Below are positions 32,166-41,707 of a stretch of DNA of 64,000 nt, piece by piece. The notes below the pieces were generated by a model. That model was not told the DNA's origin, did no database searches, and worked only from the letters and a program-made list of their open reading frames with translations. Position 1 is the first letter of the stretch. Each line of letters starts with the position of its first letter. The position numbers were made by a program, and so were the translations under genes. This stretch comes from Pelagibacterium luteolum (GTDB lineage Bacteria; Pseudomonadota; Alphaproteobacteria; Rhizobiales; Devosiaceae), in NCBI RefSeq assembly GCF_900100665.1, contig NZ_FNCS01000005.1, forward strand, positions 62,001 through 126,000. The letters run 5' to 3'.

Positions 32166-32203
32166 GCGCGCGGCAGTCTTGGATTGCCGCGCGCTTTTCG
32201 TTT
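32166..32203 (+). terminator. Intrinsic terminator of the PfpI-family gene
   Basis: GCGCGCGGCA (32166-32175) pairs perfectly with TGCCGCGCGC (32185-32194) across a 9-nt loop, followed by TTTTCGTTT. Confidence 0.88.
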
Positions 32204-32240
32204 ATAGCCAGCCCTGTCAGCAACAGGGTCAGGATAAAAC

Positions 32241-33620
32241 ATGGTGGTCGTGCATATCATCGGAGGCGGTCTCGCGGGGTCGGAAGCGGCGTGGCAGGCC
32301 GCGCAGGCGGGTGTCGACGTCGTTTTGCACGAGATGCGGCCGGTGCAGCCGACCGATGCGCATCACACCGATGGTTTTGCCGAACTGGTGTGCTCCAATT
32401 CCTTTCGTTCCGATGATCACGAACATAATGCCGTTGGGCTGTTGCATGAGGAAATGCGACGGGCCGGCGGGCTAATCATGGCGTGCGCCGATAAGCATGC
32501 GTTGCCGGCCGGTGGAGCGCTGGCCGTCGATCGCGACGCGTTTTCGCAGTCCGTGACCGAGGCCCTCGAGGCCCATCCGCGGATCACAATCGCTCGCGAA
32601 GAAATTGCCGGGCTGCTGCCATCCGACTGGAAGCACGTCATCATTGCCACGGGTCCGTTGACGTCCCCTGCCCTCGCCTCGGCGCTGCAGCAGTTGACGG
32701 GGGAAGATTCGCTAGCGTTTTTCGATGCAATCGCGCCGATCGTTCATGCCGAGAGCATCGACATGGAGATCGTGTGGGCGCAGTCGCGCTATGACAAGCC
32801 CGGTCCGGCAGGCACGGGGGCGGACTATCTCAACTGCCCGATGGACGAAGCGCAGTACAACCGATTTATTGACGCGCTGCTCGAAGCGCCGCTGCATGAA
32901 TTCAAGGACTGGGAGAAAGTGCCCTATTTCGACGGCTGCTTGCCGATCGAGGTGATGGCAGAGCGCGGGCGCGAGACGTTGCGGTTTGGGCCAATGAAGC
33001 CTGTGGGGCTTACCAATCCGCGCGACCCGGAGACAAAGCCATACGCTATTGTGCAGCTGCGGCAGGACAATGCGCTGGGCACGTTGTGGAACATCGTCGG
33101 GTTCCAGACCAAGATGCGCTATGGCGTGCAGGCTGAGATCCTGCGGATGATTCCGGGGCTGGAGAACGCCCAGTTCGCGCGTCTTGGCGGGCTGCATCGC
33201 AACACGTTTCTCAACTCACCCAAAGTTTTAAACCCCGATCTGACGCTCAAGGCCGATCCGCGCCTGCGGTTTGCAGGACAGGTCACCGGCGTCGAGGGCT
33301 ATGTGGAAAGCGCGGCGATGGGGCTGCTGTGTGGCCGGCTGTCGGCCGCCGAGGCCAAGGGTGAAACGCCCATCCTGCCACCGGCAACGACCGCCTTCGG
33401 CGCGCTGGTCGGTCATATCACGGGTGGCCACATCGAAGCCGAGGCCTATTCCGGCGCCCGAAGCTTTCAGCCGATGAACGTCAATTTTGGCCTCTTTCCG
33501 CCCATCGACGTTAAAAAGCCGGAAGGGCTGAAGGGGCGCTGGCGCGGACCCGACAAGGCGAAGGCCAAGAAAAAGGCAATGACAACGCGAGCACTCGAGG
33601 ACTTGGCAGGCTGGCTCTAG
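32241..33620 (+). CDS. trmFO: Methylenetetrahydrofolate--tRNA-(uracil-5-)-methyltransferase
   Basis: FAD- and folate-dependent enzyme that makes m5U54 in the T-loop of tRNA. 459 residues. The dinucleotide-binding start [18 protein letters not shown] is within the first 20 residues. Then [35 protein letters not shown] and [19 protein letters not shown], all typical of TrmFO rather than the larger GidA. Its stop TAG overlaps the neighbouring stop on the other strand (CTAG). Confidence 0.95.
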   Translation: MVVVHIIGGGLAGSEAAWQAAQAGVDVVLHEMRPVQPTDAHHTDGFAELVCSNSFRSDDHEHNAVGLLHEEMRRAGGLIMACADKHALPAGGALAVDRDAFSQSVTEALEAHPRITIAREEIAGLLPSDWKHVIIATGPLTSPALASALQQLTGEDSLAFFDAIAPIVHAESIDMEIVWAQSRYDKPGPAGTGADYLNCPMDEAQYNRFIDALLEAPLHEFKDWEKVPYFDGCLPIEVMAERGRETLRFGPMKPVGLTNPRDPETKPYAIVQLRQDNALGTLWNIVGFQTKMRYGVQAEILRMIPGLENAQFARLGGLHRNTFLNSPKVLNPDLTLKADPRLRFAGQVTGVEGYVESAAMGLLCGRLSAAEAKGETPILPPATTAFGALVGHITGGHIEAEAYSGARSFQPMNVNFGLFPPIDVKKPEGLKGRWRGPDKAKAKKKAMTTRALEDLAGWL

Positions 33621-34459
33621 CGGGCGCGCAAGCTCCACCAGATGACCGACAGCAGCCGCGTGAAGGGCGACGGCGCAGGATGCTGGGCGAACGGCGTCGC
33701 GATCAATTTATCTGCGGCGCGAATATCGGCATCGACGAGGGACGATGACGCGAAGGCGGGCTTGAGCGGTGCGTCGAGTGCGACCACGGCACTGGCCGCC
33801 TTGTCGGCATGAACTCTGGCCAGATCGACGATCTGTGCGAGGGCGGCGCGCAGGGCCTCGCTGTCGCGACCGGCATAAATATCGGCTTCGTGAACGCCGT
33901 GGGCCTTAAAGATCGCAAGTGGCAGGAAGAGTTGGCCGCGCGAGGCATTATATCCAAAGGCTCGGACATGGCCGATGAGCGCCTGGGCTACGCCGAGATG
34001 CCCGGCTGCGTCGGCTGGCTTGTCGGTGGCGCCGCCGGCGAGGATCATTGCCGCGTACTGGTAGAGGACCGAGACGGTTTCGCCGGCATAGCCCTCGAAC
34101 TGGCCGATGTCGGGCATGGGGTCGTTATAGAGATCGAATCGGCGTGCAGCGAGCAGGCGAACCAGCGGGCCCGCGGGCAAGGCGTAGGTTTCGAGCGTCT
34201 TGAACAGGGCGTCTGCGACGGGGTTTTGTGAGATCGCGCCGCGTGCTTCGCCCTCAAGAGCCTCCACCCACCACTGCAGGCGGATTTCACCCGGAACGGG
34301 CTCGGACACGCGCTCTCTCACGGCAGCGATCTCGGCTGAAAACGCAAAGATCGCCTGCACGGCCGCCCGGTGCTCGGATGGGATGACCAGACTGGCGGAA
34401 AAGCGATCACGGTCGAGATCGCGCAATTCCTGCGCAGCCAACTCAAAGCTCGAACCCAT
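33617..34459 (-). CDS. Squalene/phytoene synthase-fold protein, NDUFAF6-like
   Basis: 280 residues of the phytoene-synthase fold. The first Asp-rich metal motif (DxxxD) of true synthases is replaced: the stretch reads [20 protein letters not shown] followed by RLQWW. This is close to the pattern in mitochondrial NDUFAF6, a complex I assembly factor. Catalytic prenyl transfer is therefore unlikely. It is the last gene of yajC-secDF-Mth938-this gene; its ATG overlaps the upstream stop by one base (TGATG). Alternative: a hopanoid HpnC/D relative, but the missing metal motif and the context argue against it. Confidence 0.75.
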   Translation of the reverse strand: MGSSFELAAQELRDLDRDRFSASLVIPSEHRAAVQAIFAFSAEIAAVRERVSEPVPGEIRLQWWVEALEGEARGAISQNPVADALFKTLETYALPAGPLVRLLAARRFDLYNDPMPDIGQFEGYAGETVSVLYQYAAMILAGGATDKPADAAGHLGVAQALIGHVRAFGYNASRGQLFLPLAIFKAHGVHEADIYAGRDSEALRAALAQIVDLARVHADKAASAVVALDAPLKPAFASSSLVDADIRAADKLIATPFAQHPAPSPFTRLLSVIWWSLRAR

Positions 34460-34851
34460 CAGCGCGCCTTTTCGACGGCGATCAGCGCCGCCGCCACGGC
34501 GCGTTTTTCGTTCATCAGCACGTTATAGGTACGCACCGCGCTGCCCGTGGCGACCGCCTCGACGATCACCCCGCGCTCGCGAAATGCATCCCGGATATCG
34601 CTCGGGATCGCGGCGATGTCCGGGCCGGTGCCGATCAAAAGAACGTCCACCTCATCGGCGGCGTCCATGACGCGGGAAAGCGACGCGAGCGTTATGTCCG
34701 CAGGGTCGTTAACATCCCAGGCATACATGCCGCTGGGAAGCCCAATGAGCGATCCCTTGTGCGACATGTCGGCGAAGCGGAACCCGCCATTCCCATATGC
34801 GTCGATGGCCGACTGATAGGGATAATGGCCCTGTCCCGCTTCCCAGTCCAT
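34459..34851 (-). CDS. Mth938-like (DUF498) domain protein, NDUFAF3-like
   Basis: 130 residues from the ATG; a GTG one codon upstream is also possible. A single Mth938-type alpha/beta domain: IDAYGNGGFRFADMSHKGSL, GMYAWDVNDP, VDVLLIGTGPDIA and a C-terminal TYNVLMNEKRAVAAALIAV. Human NDUFAF3, needed for early complex I assembly, has this domain, and its bacterial relatives are often next to secDF, as here (6 bp after secDF). Likely an assembly or membrane-insertion helper; the biochemical activity is unknown. Confidence 0.8.
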   Translation of the reverse strand: MDWEAGQGHYPYQSAIDAYGNGGFRFADMSHKGSLIGLPSGMYAWDVNDPADITLASLSRVMDAADEVDVLLIGTGPDIAAIPSDIRDAFRERGVIVEAVATGSAVRTYNVLMNEKRAVAAALIAVEKAR

Positions 34852-34860
34852 CACGGCGCC

Positions 34861-37401
34861 TTAGACGGCCGCGCCGTCGGTCCGGCGCTCGGCCTTGGGC
34901 TTTTCGACTTCGGCATCAGCGCGTGTCTTCACCCCGAGATAGAGCAGGACAGGCGCCGAAACGAAGATCGACGAGTAGGTGCCCACGAAAACACCCCATG
35001 CCATGGCGATGGTGAAGTCACGGATGACCTCGCCGCCGAAAAAGACCAGGGCCAGAAGCGCGAGCGCCGATGTGCCACCGGTCAGGATGGTGCGCGCCAA
35101 CGTCTGGTTGAGCGACATGTTGATGATCTCGGCCAGAGACACCCGTTTGTATTTGACGAGATTTTCTCGAATTCGGTCGTAGATCACCACCGTATCGTTG
35201 AGCGAGTAGCCTATGACGGTCAAAATCGCCGCGATACTGGTCAGGTTGAACTCGAGCCTGAAGACGGCGAACAGCCCGATCGTCATCAACGCATCGTGCA
35301 GCAACGCCGCCAGAGCGCCGACACCGAACTGCCATTCGAACCGCAGCCACACATAGATCACGATACCGATCATCGCGACGATGATCCCGATCGTGCCGCT
35401 CATGGCAAGCTCGCCGGACACGGTGCCGCTGACGGCCTCGGTGCGTCGGACTTCGTAATTCTCGTCGACCGCCTGCGTTACTTGGCTTACGGCAACCTGT
35501 TGGGCGGCGTCGCCACCCTCCTGGATACCGATGCGGACAAGGACGTCTCGCGGGGTGCCGAACTCCTGGACCTGCACTTCGCCAAGCTCCAGCAATCCGA
35601 GGCGCTCACGCAGATCGATGATGTCGGCATCGCCTTCGCGGGCCTGCAATTCGATCGCCGTGCCGCCGGTAAAGTCGATGCCCAGATTAAGCCCGGATAT
35701 GAGGGGTGCCGCGATCGCGCCAAGCGTCAGAAGTCCGCTGATCACGAGGGCAGGAATGCGCCATTTCATGAACGGAATTTTCGGCTCTAGCGGCAGGAAT
35801 TTTTCGAGCAGGTTGACGCGCAGCGTCTTGGGGCGACGGCGGCGATACCAGAACTCGATGAAGATCTGAGTGACGGTATAGGCGGTGAACATGGTGGTCA
35901 CCACACCGATCGCCAGTGTCACGGCAAAGCCCTGAACCGGCCCTGAGCCAAGGAAGAACAGCACCGCGGCGGCGATAAGGGTCGTGATATTGGCATCCAC
36001 CACCGTCAACATGGCGCGTTGGAAGCCCGATGATATCGATTGGGCCGCCGTTCGCCCCGCGGCGAACTCTTCGCGTATTCGCTCGAAGATGATCACGTTG
36101 GAGTCGACCGCCACGCCGATGGTCAAAACGATACCGGCAATGCCAGGCAGCGTAAGCGTTGCCCCCAGAAGCGAGAGAACGGCCAGCATCATGGCGATGT
36201 TGAGCAAGAGCGCCAGATTAGCGAACAGGCCGAACGTGCCATAGGCAACGAACATGAAGATCACGACGCCGATGGTCGCGATAATACCCGCGGTGATGCC
36301 GGCATTGATCGAATCTGCGCCAAGGCTGGGGCCAACCGTGCGCTCTTCGACAACGTCGAGCGTGGCAGGCAGCGCGCCGGCGCGGAGCAGAACGGCAAGA
36401 TCGCTCGCGGTCTCGGGCGTGAAGGTGCCCGAAATCTGCCCGGTGCCGCCGGTGATCGGCTGCTGAATGGTCGGCGCGGTGATCACCTGATCGTCAAGCA
36501 CTATAGCAAAACGGCGCCCGACATTTTCCGAGGTGATTTCGCCAAATGCCAAGGCACCCTGGGTGTTGAAGCGGAAGGTGACGACCGGCTGTCCGTTCTG
36601 GTCGAAGGAGGGCTGCGCGTCGATCAACTGCTCGCCACCGAGCGCGACGTCCTCGTAGAGAAGTTCGTCGAAACCATCATTGCTCGGCACGATGATCGTG
36701 CCGGCGGGCAGGCCCTGGGCTTCAGCCTGTGCGGCCGTCATCGACGGATAAACCAGGTGGAAGGTCAAACGTGCAGTCTGGCTGATCAGGTCCTTGAGGC
36801 GCTCGGAATCGCCAAAGCCCGGCACCTGAACCAGGATGCGAGAATCGCCCTGGCGCTGGATGATGGGCTCGGTGGTGCCGACCTCGTCGATACGGCTGCG
36901 GATGACTTCGAGTGACTGGGCGACGAGCGCGGACATACGGCTCGTTATCGCGTCTTCGGTCAGGGTTATGCGGACGCGGCCACCTGTCGTGGTGACGGTG
37001 GTTTCCTGGATCGACCCCGTCTGGAAGAGATTGCCCTCAAGCGTAACCTGCAGCGGCGCAAGGATTTCGCGGGCCTGCTGAAGCTGGCTCGAATCGGTGA
37101 GTTCGACATCGAGGTTCGGCCCCGAGGTCGTGATGATGCTCCCGATGCCCGCCTGGATGAGCAGAGCGCGTGCGTCGCGTCGTATGTCGGCGAGCCGGCC
37201 CTGGACGATATCGTCTTCGTTGACCTGCAACAGAAGGTGCGAACCACCCTGGAGGTCGAGCCCGAGGACGATTTCCTGCTTGGGCATGAAGTCTGGAAGA
37301 TTGCTCAGCGTTTCATCGTCGATGAAATTGGGAAAGACCGTAACGATGCTGACCAGAGAAACGATCAGCACGGCGATCGACTTGAACGACGGGAGCTTCA
37401 T
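34861..37401 (-). CDS. secDF: Protein translocase subunit SecDF (fused)
   Basis: 846 residues, SecD and SecF joined in one chain. It pulls exported proteins through SecYEG using the proton gradient. The SecD half has LGLDLQGGSHLLLQV, the periplasmic P1 region, GIAGIVLTIGVAVDSNVIIFERIREE and a helix bundle. The SecF half begins around residue 540 with the RIPALVISGL helix, then LGIDFTGGTAIEL and AAILTVIGYSLNDTVVIYDRIREN. About twelve transmembrane helices. The spacer from yajC is 113 bp and has two strong hairpins. Fusion occurs in several bacteria; a separate secD and secF is the commoner arrangement. Confidence 0.96.
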   Translation of the reverse strand: MKLPSFKSIAVLIVSLVSIVTVFPNFIDDETLSNLPDFMPKQEIVLGLDLQGGSHLLLQVNEDDIVQGRLADIRRDARALLIQAGIGSIITTSGPNLDVELTDSSQLQQAREILAPLQVTLEGNLFQTGSIQETTVTTTGGRVRITLTEDAITSRMSALVAQSLEVIRSRIDEVGTTEPIIQRQGDSRILVQVPGFGDSERLKDLISQTARLTFHLVYPSMTAAQAEAQGLPAGTIIVPSNDGFDELLYEDVALGGEQLIDAQPSFDQNGQPVVTFRFNTQGALAFGEITSENVGRRFAIVLDDQVITAPTIQQPITGGTGQISGTFTPETASDLAVLLRAGALPATLDVVEERTVGPSLGADSINAGITAGIIATIGVVIFMFVAYGTFGLFANLALLLNIAMMLAVLSLLGATLTLPGIAGIVLTIGVAVDSNVIIFERIREEFAAGRTAAQSISSGFQRAMLTVVDANITTLIAAAVLFFLGSGPVQGFAVTLAIGVVTTMFTAYTVTQIFIEFWYRRRRPKTLRVNLLEKFLPLEPKIPFMKWRIPALVISGLLTLGAIAAPLISGLNLGIDFTGGTAIELQAREGDADIIDLRERLGLLELGEVQVQEFGTPRDVLVRIGIQEGGDAAQQVAVSQVTQAVDENYEVRRTEAVSGTVSGELAMSGTIGIIVAMIGIVIYVWLRFEWQFGVGALAALLHDALMTIGLFAVFRLEFNLTSIAAILTVIGYSLNDTVVIYDRIRENLVKYKRVSLAEIINMSLNQTLARTILTGGTSALALLALVFFGGEVIRDFTIAMAWGVFVGTYSSIFVSAPVLLYLGVKTRADAEVEKPKAERRTDGAAV

Positions 37402-37428
37402 GAGAATTTCTGTCCTTAATGACCTACA

Positions 37429-37462
37429 GCGCCAGACGTCCCCGCTCGGGGCGCGTCGGCGC
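37429..37462 (-). promoter_or_regulatory. Long imperfect hairpin in the yajC-secDF spacer
   Basis: GCGCC, GACG and CCCCG on one side pair with CGGGG, CGTC and GGCGC on the other, with two small internal irregularities (about 14 bp). It lies 28 nt before the secDF start and has no U-run, so it looks like an mRNA-processing or expression-tuning structure. Confidence 0.45.
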
Positions 37463-37476
37463 TACAGGTTTGGATA

Positions 37477-37496
37477 CGCGGGGCAAATGCCCCGCG
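37477..37496 (-). promoter_or_regulatory. Perfect 8-bp GC hairpin in the yajC-secDF spacer
   Basis: CGCGGGGC (37477-37484) pairs exactly with GCCCCGCG (37489-37496) around a 4-nt loop. It lies 18 nt after the yajC stop and is followed on the minus strand by no T-run. Confidence 0.5.
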
Positions 37497-37514
37497 ACAT
37501 ATGTACGAACCAGA

Positions 37515-37850
37515 CTATTTGTTGTCGTTGACCGGTTCGGATTTGGTCCGTACGTCCGCCACCATGGTGCGCACGACCTTGATCTTGACCCCAGGGGCGA
37601 TTTCGAGCTCGAGGTCTTCGCCCTCGACGGCCTTGGTCACCTTGCCCACGACACCACCATTGGTGACGATGGTATCGCCGCGCTTGACCGATGCCAGCAT
37701 AGCCTGATGAGCCTTCATCCGCTTCTGCTGCGGGCGGAAGATAAGAAACCAGAATATGACGATAAGCAGGATGATAGGAATAAAACTAGAAATAAAATCC
37801 ATCCCAGACGGCGCGGCAGCACCTTGGGCGAAGGCAGGGGTCACGAACAT
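37515..37850 (-). CDS. yajC: Preprotein translocase subunit YajC
   Basis: 111 residues from the ATG giving MFVTPAFAQG, with GGAGTGA just upstream; an in-frame start 10 codons earlier lacks this. One transmembrane helix (about residues 19-40) followed by FRPQQKRMKAHQAMLASVKRGDTIVTNGGVVGKV, the family core. YajC associates with SecDF, encoded next. Confidence 0.95.
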   Translation of the reverse strand: MFVTPAFAQGAAAPSGMDFISSFIPIILLIVIFWFLIFRPQQKRMKAHQAMLASVKRGDTIVTNGGVVGKVTKAVEGEDLELEIAPGVKIKVVRTMVADVRTKSEPVNDNK

Positions 37851-38016
37851 TAAGTCACTCCGTAGCGCTCTGCTTGTCAAAGCAGGACTGATTGTCCCAT
37901 ATAGGGACGCTTGCGGGTTTTGAGCAGGTCTCGCCTGCCCAAAAAATCGCGCGGACTATACAAGCGAGCCTTATGAAAGGCAAAGCCTATCGGGCTCACT
38001 CAAGGACCATTCTCCC

Positions 38017-38898
38017 GTGGAAAATTCCGATCAGATCAACCGCATCGCAACGGCGCTCGAAGCTATTGCAGGCGCCCTCTCATCCATCGCCGGCACCGAT
38101 CACCCGCCGCTCGCTCTCGAGGATGGCGTCAACGCCTATCTCTGGGACGGCGAGGCGGAAGCCCTGCTCGCAGTTCGCAAGGTCAATCGCGTACCGCTCG
38201 AGCTGCTGGAGGGTGTTGCGCATCTGCGAGACATCCTGCTCGCCAACACCATGGCTTTCGCCAGGGGCCTGGGCGCCAACAATGCGTTGTTGTGGGGCGC
38301 GCGCGGCATGGGCAAGAGCTCGATGGTCAAGGCTGTGCACGGGCATATCGATGCGCTGGGAGACCCCGATATCGGGCGTTTGGTGCTGATCGAGATCGCG
38401 CGCGAGGACATTGCCAGCCTCCCTGCCCTGTTGCGATTCGTGACGGCGCGGCCCGAGCGCTTCATCATCTATTGCGACGATCTGAGCTTTGATCGCGACG
38501 AGACGAGCTACAAGGCCCTGAAATCTGTCCTGGACGGCGGTCTGGAAGGCCGACCGGCCAATACCGTCTTCTATGCCACCTCGAATCGCCGCCACCTGAT
38601 GCCACGCGACATGATCGACAATGAGCGCGCCACGGCGATCAATCCTGGCGAGGCTGTCGAGGAAAAGGTTTCGCTCTCGGACAGGTTCGGGCTCTGGCTT
38701 GGCTTTCACGCCTGCGACCAGGACACCTACCTCGCCATGGTGCGCAATTATGTCGCGCATTACGGCATCGATATCTCCGAAACGGCTCTGCGCGCCAAGG
38801 CGATCGAGTGGGCTGCCACGCGTGGGTCCCGTTCGGGCCGCGTCGCCATCCAGTTCGTGCGCCATCTGGCTGGTGAACTAGGCAAATCCATCGCCTGA
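38017..38898 (+). CDS. DUF815 family AAA-type ATP-binding protein
   Basis: 293 residues from a GTG start; the upstream frame is poor. Walker A GARGMGKS at about 94-101 and Walker B-like FIIYCDDLSFD near 150, followed by YKALKSVLDGGLEGRPANTVFYATSNRRHLMPRDM, a hallmark of DUF815. The C-terminal domain begins around LSDRFGLWLGFHACDQDTYLAMV. The family is related to the AAA+ clade; its role is unknown. It diverges from yajC. Confidence 0.9.
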   Translation: MENSDQINRIATALEAIAGALSSIAGTDHPPLALEDGVNAYLWDGEAEALLAVRKVNRVPLELLEGVAHLRDILLANTMAFARGLGANNALLWGARGMGKSSMVKAVHGHIDALGDPDIGRLVLIEIAREDIASLPALLRFVTARPERFIIYCDDLSFDRDETSYKALKSVLDGGLEGRPANTVFYATSNRRHLMPRDMIDNERATAINPGEAVEEKVSLSDRFGLWLGFHACDQDTYLAMVRNYVAHYGIDISETALRAKAIEWAATRGSRSGRVAIQFVRHLAGELGKSIA

Positions 38899-38957
38899 AA
38901 AGCGAAGGGCCGGCTCTTTCGAACCGACCCTCTTCAGATTCAACAGGTCTCGTCGCC

Positions 38958-40139
38958 CTAGCCAGCGAGCAGCGGCATCGGATCGACTGGCGTCGCGCCG
39001 CGGCGCAGTTCGAAGTGCAGCTGAGGACGGTTGACCGAACCGGTCATGCCAACCGTGCCGATGGCATCGCCGCGCGCCACGGTGTCGCCTTTGGCGACCC
39101 CGATATTGCTCAGATGCGCATAGGCCGAAACGTAGCCATTGTTGTGCTTGACCAAAACCAGATTGCCGTAACCCTCGACGGCGTTACCGACATAGATCAC
39201 TTCACCGTTTTCGGCAGCCCGAACCGAGGTGCCTTCGGGCGCTTCGATGTTGATGCCGGTGCCGCGCGAGGCCGCAAAGTCGGTGATGACGCGACCCGAG
39301 AGCGGCCAGCGGAACTTGTCGCTCGTCGTTGCCGCGGCGGGCGCTGCCGCTGCTGGCTGCTGGGCAGGGACAGAAGCGACCTGGGTGGTCGGCTCGGCTG
39401 CGGGTGCGGCTGGTGTCGCTGCGGCCTGCGGAGCCGGCGTGGATGATGTCGTGGCTGGCGTTCCGTTGGGCGCCGTCAGCGTCTGGCCGCCATCGGCGGA
39501 CGCGACCTGTTGGCTCTGCTGGCCGCGCTGGGCCAGAAGATCGGGCCGCCCCGGAATGATGAGGCCCTGACCGACGCGAATCTGGTCCGGTGCTGAAATC
39601 GAATTTGCCGAGATGATGTCGGTTGCGCTGACATCGTAGCGGCGGGCGATTGTGTAGAGCGACTCGCCCGACGCGATGGTGTGTGTGTAGGTATCCCCTT
39701 GGACAACCGAGAGCTGCGGCGCAGAGCTGACCGCAGGTTGGACAGGAGCGGGGGAAGTCGTAGACGCAACTGCGGTCTGTGCAGGCATGGCTGGGGTACT
39801 CGTTACTGAAGATGGCTGCAGGGCGGGTAAATCCTGAGAGACGACGGCGGACTGTACGCCCGAAGTCTGACCACCGATCGGCAACGCAGTCGTGCGATCG
39901 ATGAGACCGGGTGCGCTTGCAACACCAGTTCCTCCTGCACCGATATTGGCGGGCGGAAGGAAGGCCGGCATGGACTGACCGACGACGGCCCCGCCCATTG
40001 TCGACGTCGAACCCGTAGTGGTGGGATCGCTGCCGAAAGACCCCATAGAGGAACAGCCTGCCAGCACGATGGCGGCAACGCCAAGGGCGAATGCGGAAGC
40101 CGTACTGCGCAGTGTGGAACCAGTTACGCTCAAGGTCAT
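38958..40139 (-). CDS. nlpD: LysM and M23-domain lipoprotein, NlpD/DipM-like amidase activator
   Basis: 393 residues from the ATG giving MTLSVTGSTLR. The lipobox LAGC makes it a lipoprotein. A long Pro/Ser/Thr/Ala-rich linker surrounds one LysM domain (YTHTIASGESLYTIARRYDV). The C-terminal LytM/M23 domain is about 285-390. Where active peptidases have the metal His and Asp, this one reads GTGINIEAPEG, so the zinc site is incomplete although AYAH and LHFELR remain. It is therefore more likely a non-catalytic activator of cell-wall amidases at division, like E. coli NlpD, than a hydrolase. Confidence 0.85.
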   Translation of the reverse strand: MTLSVTGSTLRSTASAFALGVAAIVLAGCSSMGSFGSDPTTTGSTSTMGGAVVGQSMPAFLPPANIGAGGTGVASAPGLIDRTTALPIGGQTSGVQSAVVSQDLPALQPSSVTSTPAMPAQTAVASTTSPAPVQPAVSSAPQLSVVQGDTYTHTIASGESLYTIARRYDVSATDIISANSISAPDQIRVGQGLIIPGRPDLLAQRGQQSQQVASADGGQTLTAPNGTPATTSSTPAPQAAATPAAPAAEPTTQVASVPAQQPAAAAPAAATTSDKFRWPLSGRVITDFAASRGTGINIEAPEGTSVRAAENGEVIYVGNAVEGYGNLVLVKHNNGYVSAYAHLSNIGVAKGDTVARGDAIGTVGMTGSVNRPQLHFELRRGATPVDPMPLLAG

Positions 40140-40214
40140 GGGAAAGCCCGTCAACTCATCTACTCAATACAATTAAAGTAGACTTGTTAAGGTAAAGACG
40201 AGCTTAAGGCTGGG

Positions 40215-40252
40215 GCGCCGGAGTCTTAAATTGCGACTCCCGGTGCATTTTT
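40215..40252 (+). other. Inverted repeat with T-run in the pcm-nlpD spacer
   Basis: GCGCCGGAGTC (40215-40225) pairs with GACTCCCGGTGC (40235-40246) with one bulged C and a G:T pair, followed on the plus strand by TTTTT. The T-run is on the strand opposite to the flanking genes, so as a terminator it would stop antisense transcripts; on the minus strand it lies 2 nt after the pcm stop. Confidence 0.4.
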
Positions 40253-40253
40253 C

Positions 40254-40919
40254 CTACAGGGTTCGGGATCGCCCCGGGCTCAATGGAGCAAGGCGCACAG
40301 AGCCCACTTCGGTCTCGATGAATGTATCGTCTTCCCGTTCGACGCGGAGGATCACCTGGCGCTCGGTGGGGGCTCCAATGGCGACCACGGCGACGCCGCC
40401 ATCGGCGAGCTGATCGAACAGGCTATCGGGCAATTCGGCCAGCGAGCCTGTCAACAGGATGCGGTCGAATGGCGCCTGTTGCTCCAGACCGTTGAGGCCA
40501 TCCTCGTGCAGGCCGACGACATTGGTGATGCCCGCCTTTTGCCAGCGGGCAAGTGCGAGCGTCGACAGCGTGCGATATTTCTCTATCGAAAACACGCGCC
40601 GTGCCATGCGCGACAAGAGGGCCGCCGAGTAGCCCGACCCGGTCCCCACTTCCATCACCCTGTTGGTGTTTTGCGGCTCGAGATGCACCAGAAGCTGGGC
40701 GAGGATGGTCGGAGAGGTGATCGACTGGCCGCATTCGATGGGCAGTGACGATTCGCGGTAGGCGTATTCGGCGAAGGCATCAGGCACGAACATTTCGTGC
40801 GGCACTTGCTCGAATGCGCGCAGGATATCGGAATCGGTAATGCCATGCTGGCGCAAATTCAGGATCAGGCCGGCCCGCGCTTCGAAATAATCGCTAACGC
40901 CGGTGCCGTCCTCTGTCAT
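40254..40919 (-). CDS. pcm: Protein-L-isoaspartate O-methyltransferase
   Basis: 221 residues. Repairs isoaspartyl damage using AdoMet. Contains the PCMT signature CGQSITSPTILAQLLVHL and the AdoMet loop MEVGTGSGYSAALLSRMA. Its GTG/ATG region overlaps surE by 4 bp, and pcm next to surE is a classic arrangement. A second Pcm-like gene lies at 59841. Confidence 0.94.
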   Translation of the reverse strand: MTEDGTGVSDYFEARAGLILNLRQHGITDSDILRAFEQVPHEMFVPDAFAEYAYRESSLPIECGQSITSPTILAQLLVHLEPQNTNRVMEVGTGSGYSAALLSRMARRVFSIEKYRTLSTLALARWQKAGITNVVGLHEDGLNGLEQQAPFDRILLTGSLAELPDSLFDQLADGGVAVVAIGAPTERQVILRVEREDDTFIETEVGSVRLAPLSPGRSRTL

Positions 40920-41707
40920 GTGCGCCCTGGTCCGTTCAGCGGCAGAGAGCCTCCGGATCGCCTGACGAAATCGAAATCTGTCTGCTGCAGCATCAGCGGG
41001 GTGACCGTTATGGCATTGTCTTCATGCAGGATATGGAAATCGGCGTCCGCGTCCAGTGGCTTGGGCGTCGAAAGAATCGTGACGAAGTGCTTTCCCGGAT
41101 TGCGGCTTTCGTACAGCTCGAAGGGAGAGTGTGCGAAGCGCTGATGGGGCACGACGCGAATACCGCTCACCTCATCGGGCGTGGCTATGGGAAAATTGAC
41201 GTTGAAATAGACGTCCTCGCCCTCAAAGATTTCCATGATCGAGCGGACGACGGCAGCGCCGTGGGCAGCAGCCGCGCCCCAATCGATTTCGTCGCGCCCG
41301 TGGTCGTAATCCATCGCCTGGCTGAACGCGATGCCGAGGGCGCCGTGTAACGCCCCTTCCCGCGCGCCGGCTGCCGTGCCGGAGCAATGCATGATGTCGC
41401 CAAGGTTCAGGCCGCGAGCGACCCCCGAGAGAACGATATCGGGCCGACGGTCTTTCAGGACATGCGTAATGCCCGCAACCACGCAATCGGCCGGTGTGCC
41501 GTCGATGGCATAAACCCGATCACCGCGCTCTTCGATCTCAATCTCATAGCCGAACGTCATCCGGTGTCCGGTGCCGCTCTGGTTGGCGGCGGGGGCGACC
41601 ACCCATACGTCGTTGGAAAGTTCCCGCGCGATATCGACCAGCACAGCGAGGCCCGGCGCGTCGACGCCATCGTCGTTGGTCAAGAGAATGCGCGGATTGA
41701 CCTTCAT
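40916..41707 (-). CDS. surE: 5'/3'-nucleotidase SurE
   Basis: 263 residues from the ATG giving [19 protein letters not shown], the metal-binding N-terminal motif of SurE. Then [13 protein letters not shown] and [26 protein letters not shown]. The long upstream open frame overlaps serS and is not coding. Overlaps of 4 bp with serS upstream and pcm downstream make a tight serS-surE-pcm block. Confidence 0.96.
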   Translation of the reverse strand: MKVNPRILLTNDDGVDAPGLAVLVDIARELSNDVWVVAPAANQSGTGHRMTFGYEIEIEERGDRVYAIDGTPADCVVAGITHVLKDRRPDIVLSGVARGLNLGDIMHCSGTAAGAREGALHGALGIAFSQAMDYDHGRDEIDWGAAAAHGAAVVRSIMEIFEGEDVYFNVNFPIATPDEVSGIRVVPHQRFAHSPFELYESRNPGKHFVTILSTPKPLDADADFHILHEDNAITVTPLMLQQTDFDFVRRSGGSLPLNGPGRT

